From: Verrucomicrobiota bacterium
GTDB taxonomy: Bacteria > Verrucomicrobiota > Verrucomicrobiia > Opitutales > Opitutaceae
DNA: 15,974 nt
Direction: 5' to 3'
Assembly (NCBI GenBank): GCA_023430825.1
Contig: JAEYYL010000384.1
Coordinates: 1-15,974 of the forward strand
In this document: piece by piece, positions 13,041-15,974 of the stretch
Numbering within the stretch: position 1 is the first letter of the stretch
How the letters are laid out: every line of letters starts with the position of its first letter
Translations under genes and position numbers: made by a program
Notes under the pieces: model-generated
Seen by the model: only the letters and a program-made list of their open reading frames with translations
What the model was told of the DNA's origin: nothing
Database searches by the model: none

Positions 13041-14578
13041 AGAAAAAGAACGCGCCGAAAACCCCGCCGGCCGTGCTCGCCGCCGCCCTGCGCGCCCAGG
13101 CCGACGGTGTGTTCATCGCCGAGGCGCGGGCGACGGCGCGCGGGCTGAAAATCCTCTTCGTCAACGACAGCTTCTGCGCGATGACCGGGCACACGCCCGC
13201 CGAGCTGACCGGCCAGCCGCACGGCCCCCTGCACGTCGATCGCGGCGACGTTTCGAAAATCGCCGCCTGGCTGCGCAGCGCGCGCCACGGACGCAGCCAC
13301 GCCGGCGAAGGGTATTTGATGCGCAAGGACGGCGGCACGATTTACGCCGCATGGAGCTTCAGCCCCGTGATGACCGGCCGCGGCCGCGTGGCGCACGTCG
13401 TCGCGACGTATCGCGACACCACGGAAAAGCGGCGCCTGCAGGAGGCGCTCGTGCACTCGCAGCGCCTCGATGCAGTCGGCCGTCTCGCCGGCGGCGTCGC
13501 GCACGACTTCAACAACCTGCTCTCCGTCATCAACGGCTACTGCGAAATGCTCGCCGCGCAGGTGTCGGACCGGCCGCAGGCGCTGCGCGAGGTCACCGAG
13601 ATCCACAAGTCCGGGCTGCGCGCCGCCACGCTCACGCGACAACTGCTCGCCTTCGGCCGGCGGCAGCCGATGGACGCGCACGTCATCAACTTCAACCGAA
13701 TCGTGCAGGACCACACCGAGATCCTGCGCCGGCTCATCGGCACCGCCGGCCGGCTCGAGCTCGACCTCGCGCCCAAGGTGGGCAACGTCCGCGCGGACCC
13801 CACGCAGTTTCAGCAGGTGCTGCTCAACCTGGTGATCAACGCGCGCGACGCGTTGCGCGATCGCGGCTGCATCACCATCAGCACCTGCAACCGCGAAGTG
13901 CGCCCCGCCCAAAACCGCCGCGCGACCGACGTGCCGCCGGGCCACTACGTCTGCCTGACCGTCACCGACAACGGCACCGGCATGGACGCGGAGACCCAGA
14001 AGCACCTGTTCGAACCCTTTTTCACCACCAAGCCCGAAGGCAAGGGCACGGGCCTCGGCCTCGCCCTGGTCTATGGCATCGTGCAGCAGAGCAACGGCTT
14101 CATCTCGGTGCGCAGCGCATTGCTCGCCGGCTCCACCTTCGAAATCCTGCTGCCCGAGGTGCGCGAAGCCGAGGAGGCGCCGCTCCCCGCCGCGCCGATT
14201 TCTCCACTGCCCGCGACGCGCGGCAGCGAAACGCTGCTCCTGATCGAGGAGGACGAAGTGGTGCGCAAGATGGTCGCCGGCATGCTCACCGCCGACGGCT
14301 ACCGCGTCCTGGCAGCGCGCAACGCGGCCGAAGGCCGGAAGCTCGCCCGGGAAAACCCCCGCCCCGTCCAGCTGCTGATCGCCAGCCTCGCCGACGGTGG
14401 CGAATCGCTGGCGCGCGAGCTGCACGGCAAGGCAGCCGATCTGCGGGTTCTCTGTATTGGCAATCATGATACACCAGCGACCGTCCCCTGGCTGGCGCCG
14501 GTCCGCCAGGCGTCCCTCGCGAAGCCCTTTGCCTTGAGCGAAATCCTTCGAAGCGTTCGCGCGCTGCTCGACGCATGA
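13037..14578 (+). CDS. Soluble PAS sensor histidine kinase with C-terminal degenerate receiver
   Basis: 513-residue hybrid two-component kinase without signal peptide or membrane helix, so it senses a cytosolic cue. PAS domain about 14-125 (LFVNDSFCAMTGHTPAELTG; DGGTIYAAWSFSPV) followed by PAC-like YRDTTEKRRLQEAL. HisKA with H-box RLAGGVAHDFNNLLSVINGY (149-168; H156). HATPase_c with N-box LLNLVINARDAL (262-273), G1 DNGTGMD, F-box FEPFFTTK and G2 GKGTGLGLALVYGI. Receiver-like domain 398-513: acidic cluster E404-E407 and K496 (LAKPF) are kept, but the phospho-acceptor position in LLIASLADGG appears to be S450. The GTG start at 13037 overlaps the pdxH stop (GTGA), implying coupled translation. 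No separate response regulator is in the window. Confidence 0.9.
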   Translation: MKKKNAPKTPPAVLAAALRAQADGVFIAEARATARGLKILFVNDSFCAMTGHTPAELTGQPHGPLHVDRGDVSKIAAWLRSARHGRSHAGEGYLMRKDGGTIYAAWSFSPVMTGRGRVAHVVATYRDTTEKRRLQEALVHSQRLDAVGRLAGGVAHDFNNLLSVINGYCEMLAAQVSDRPQALREVTEIHKSGLRAATLTRQLLAFGRRQPMDAHVINFNRIVQDHTEILRRLIGTAGRLELDLAPKVGNVRADPTQFQQVLLNLVINARDALRDRGCITISTCNREVRPAQNRRATDVPPGHYVCLTVTDNGTGMDAETQKHLFEPFFTTKPEGKGTGLGLALVYGIVQQSNGFISVRSALLAGSTFEILLPEVREAEEAPLPAAPISPLPATRGSETLLLIEEDEVVRKMVAGMLTADGYRVLAARNAAEGRKLARENPRPVQLLIASLADGGESLARELHGKAADLRVLCIGNHDTPATVPWLAPVRQASLAKPFALSEILRSVRALLDA

Positions 14579-14636
14579 GCGGAACGGGCCGGTCGGGCAC
14601 GGCGGCTCACGGTGACGCGGCGTCCTTTCTCTGACG

Positions 14637-15569
14637 ATGAAACTACTGCTGACGGGCGCCTCGGGTCTGGTGGGAGCGGCGGTGGCGCGCCTCGCCGCGC
14701 GACGCGGCGCCGAGGTGGTGGGCATCGTCGGCCGGTTCGAAGGCGAACTCGCCGGGCTGACGCGCCGACTCTCGCTCGACCTCGCCGACGAGACGAGCGT
14801 GACACGGGCGGTGCGCGACACGGCGCCGGATGCCATCGTGAACTGCGCCGCGGTGTCGGAGCCGGCCGCGTGCGAGGCGGACCCGGTGCGTTCCGCGGCG
14901 TTGAACGTCGCCCTGCCGGAGACGCTCGCGCGGCTGGCGCAGGAAGGCGGGGCGACCCTCGTGCACATTTCGTCGGAGCAGGTGTTCGACGGCGCGAGCA
15001 CGGACGCCTATCGCGTCACGGAACCGGCGTCTCCGATAAATCGATACGGCCGGCAGAAGGTCGCCAGCGAATGCGCCGTCCTCGCCGCGGCTCCGGGACT
15101 GGCCGCAGTGGTGCGCGCGCCGCTGTTGCTGGGCGACAGCCCGAGCGGACAGCGCAGCCTTCATGAACGACTGCTGGCCGACTGGGCGGCCGGACGCGTG
15201 GCGAAGTTGTATGTCGACGAATTTCGTCAGCCCTGCACCGCGGAGAACCTGGCGGAAGTGCTGCTCGCGCTGGTGGAACGGAGCGAACTGCGCGGGCTGT
15301 TTCACTGGGCGGGGGCGGAGCTGGTGTCCCGCCATGAACTGGGCCGGCGGGTGCGCGAGCGTTTCGGATTGAGCGAAACGGCCGCGCCGATTTCCGCGGT
15401 GACGCGCGCCGACACGCCCGCGGTGGCTGCGCTGCGGCCGGCGCGGCTCGCGCTCGATCTCGCGCCGTTGCAGGACGCGTTGCAAACGCGCCCACGGACG
15501 ATCGCGGAGCAGCTCGCGTCACTGAAACTGCCGGCGGCGTTGCGCGCATGGCACGCGAAGGCGGGGTGA
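14637..15569 (+). CDS. NAD(P)-dependent SDR / RmlD-like sugar-nucleotide reductase family protein
   Basis: 310-residue cytosolic extended short-chain dehydrogenase, most like dTDP-4-dehydrorhamnose reductase (RmlD) in pattern. Nucleotide-binding TGASGLVG (6-13) at the very N-terminus; NCAAVSEPAACEADP (69-83), characteristic of RmlD-type proteins; catalytic HISSEQVFDG (110-119) and YGRQK (137-141), the YxxxK pair; and a C-terminal substrate region DEFRQPCTAENLAEVL. ATG 14637 is directly before the first beta strand, so the start is firm. It lies 58 bp after the histidine kinase and may share its transcript. No other rhamnose gene is near, so substrate is open; it may act on another NDP-sugar or have a different role. 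Confidence 0.85.
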   Translation: MKLLLTGASGLVGAAVARLAARRGAEVVGIVGRFEGELAGLTRRLSLDLADETSVTRAVRDTAPDAIVNCAAVSEPAACEADPVRSAALNVALPETLARLAQEGGATLVHISSEQVFDGASTDAYRVTEPASPINRYGRQKVASECAVLAAAPGLAAVVRAPLLLGDSPSGQRSLHERLLADWAAGRVAKLYVDEFRQPCTAENLAEVLLALVERSELRGLFHWAGAELVSRHELGRRVRERFGLSETAAPISAVTRADTPAVAALRPARLALDLAPLQDALQTRPRTIAEQLASLKLPAALRAWHAKAG

Positions 15570-15592
15570 GTGGCGGGGAAGCCATCCCGCTC

Positions 15593-15642
15593 CTCACGGA
15601 GCGAGCCACCTCATTCTCGTGGCTCTGCGCGTGAGCGCAGGG
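15593..15642. repeat. Imperfect inverted repeat containing the CTGCGCGTGAGCGCAG unit
   Basis: CTCACGGAGCGAGCCAC (15593-15609) and GTGGCTCTGCGCGTGAG (15619-15635) are inverted repeats, 13 of 17 positions, around CTCATTCTC. The right part is the exact repeat found at 4511-4536. This looks like another REPIN-type pair formed from a different unit. Confidence 0.6.
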
Positions 15643-15669
15643 GGCATGGCGGCACGCAACCAGTCCGAG

Positions 15670-15733
15670 ATGGAGTCGCAGCGCCCTCGCCGCGCCGGGT
15701 GACGCAAACGCGGCGGGGGCGCCGCGGCCCCAT
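15670..15733. repeat. Inverted pair of GC-rich REP units
   Basis: Arms 15670-15694 and 15709-15733 are inverted copies, 21 of 25 positions, around a 14-bp spacer. They match the singlet at 5403-5427. Differences are scattered, indicating an older element than the perfect REPINs at 2338 and 9601. Confidence 0.65.
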
Positions 15734-15796
15734 GAGTTTATTCGGTGGGTGAGCCGCGTTGAGGATTTGGCTTTCCGCGTTCAGTCGGTTTTCTCC

Positions 15797-15800
15797 GGAG
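15797..15800 (+). promoter_or_regulatory. Shine-Dalgarno site of the lipoate-ligase-like gene
   Basis: GGAG four bases before ATG 15805. It is noted because it is the only clear ribosome-binding site I found among the gene starts of this window, and it supports this start codon. Confidence 0.5.
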
Positions 15801-15804
15801 CAGC

Positions 15805-15974
15805 ATGAGCCTTCACGTTTTGCCCACGCGCACCGGTGGTGCCGCCGAAAACATGGCGGTGGATTTCCTTTTGTTGCAGCGCTATCCACACGCGAAGACG
15901 CCGCGCTTCCGGCATTACGCTTGGCGGTCCGCCGCGTTCACGTTCGGCTACAGCCAGAAAATCGCGTTCGTGCG
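15805..15974 (+). CDS. Lipoate/biotin protein ligase-like protein (5' part only)
   Basis: The first 56 codons of a gene cut by the right edge. The N-terminal pattern GGAAENMAVDFLLLQRYP followed by PRFRHYAWRSAAFTFGYSQK matches the start of lipoate-protein ligase A / BPL_LplA catalytic domains, where an N-x-A-x-D helix is followed by R-x-Y-x-W and a G-x-x-Q motif that binds lipoyl-AMP. It would attach lipoate or octanoate to dehydrogenase E2 subunits or GcvH, but the catalytic lysine region lies outside the window, so ligase, octanoyltransferase (LipM-like) and related activities cannot be told apart. The start at ATG 15805 is supported by the GGAG just upstream. Confidence 0.75.
   Translation, partial: MSLHVLPTRTGGAAENMAVDFLLLQRYPHAKTPRFRHYAWRSAAFTFGYSQKIAFV

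Noticed and set aside
12989..15001. 670-codon minus-strand open frame across the histidine kinase
   Set aside because: Antisense shadow of the kinase and SDR genes; low-complexity composition and no recognisable domain.

Overview
The window is very GC-rich chromosomal DNA with long antisense open frames. Gene content, protein style and several families of short palindromic intergenic repeats suggest a Verrucomicrobiota bacterium of the Opitutus/Opitutaceae type. This is inference: there is no rRNA or other phylogenetic marker here. Almost no start codon has a convincing Shine-Dalgarno sequence; the lipoate-ligase-like gene at the right edge is the exception.

Layout. 1-2249 (minus) is most of a large FAD plus Fe-S oxidoreductase of the YdiJ/GlcD type that runs off the left edge; a REP-like palindrome appears to be read in frame near its cut end. 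After a 184-bp gap holding a hairpin and a REPIN-like inverted repeat comes a DUF481 outer-membrane protein (2434-3477, minus), divergent from an RlmI/RlmK-type SAM methyltransferase (3587-4504, plus). Next on the plus strand are a COG4821-type SIS phosphosugar-binding protein (4654-5379) and a BadF/BadG-type N-acetylglucosamine kinase-like protein (5739-6668), a probable amino-sugar pair separated by 359 bp of dispersed repeats. They are followed by an unrecognised 445-residue protein (6901-8238) and a class I DAHP synthase (aroG-like, 8264-9334).

The convergent gap 9335-9880 is packed with repeats: a REP singlet, a second REPIN, and an inverted copy of an ~80-bp MITE-like repeat also found at 5591-5673. 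Then on the minus strand come rlmN (9881-11020) and, upstream of it, upp (11076-11696). Divergent from upp is a tightly packed plus-strand cluster: DUF985 cupin (11833-12357), pdxH (12402-13040), a soluble PAS histidine kinase with a C-terminal receiver (13037-14578), and an RmlD-like SDR protein (14637-15569). A repeat-bearing gap leads to the start of a lipoate/biotin ligase-like gene (15805 to the edge).

The genes are mostly housekeeping: rRNA modification (rlmN, the methyltransferase), pyrimidine salvage (upp), PLP synthesis (pdxH), aromatic amino acid synthesis (aroG), amino-sugar use (SIS plus kinase) and possibly lipoylation. I found no CRISPR array, prophage, tRNA, rRNA or transposase gene. 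The unusual content is the density and diversity of REP/REPIN/MITE-like elements and places where they seem to have entered coding sequence (FAD enzyme linker, rlmN insert, start region of the kinase), plus a histidine kinase whose receiver lacks its phospho-acceptor aspartate.
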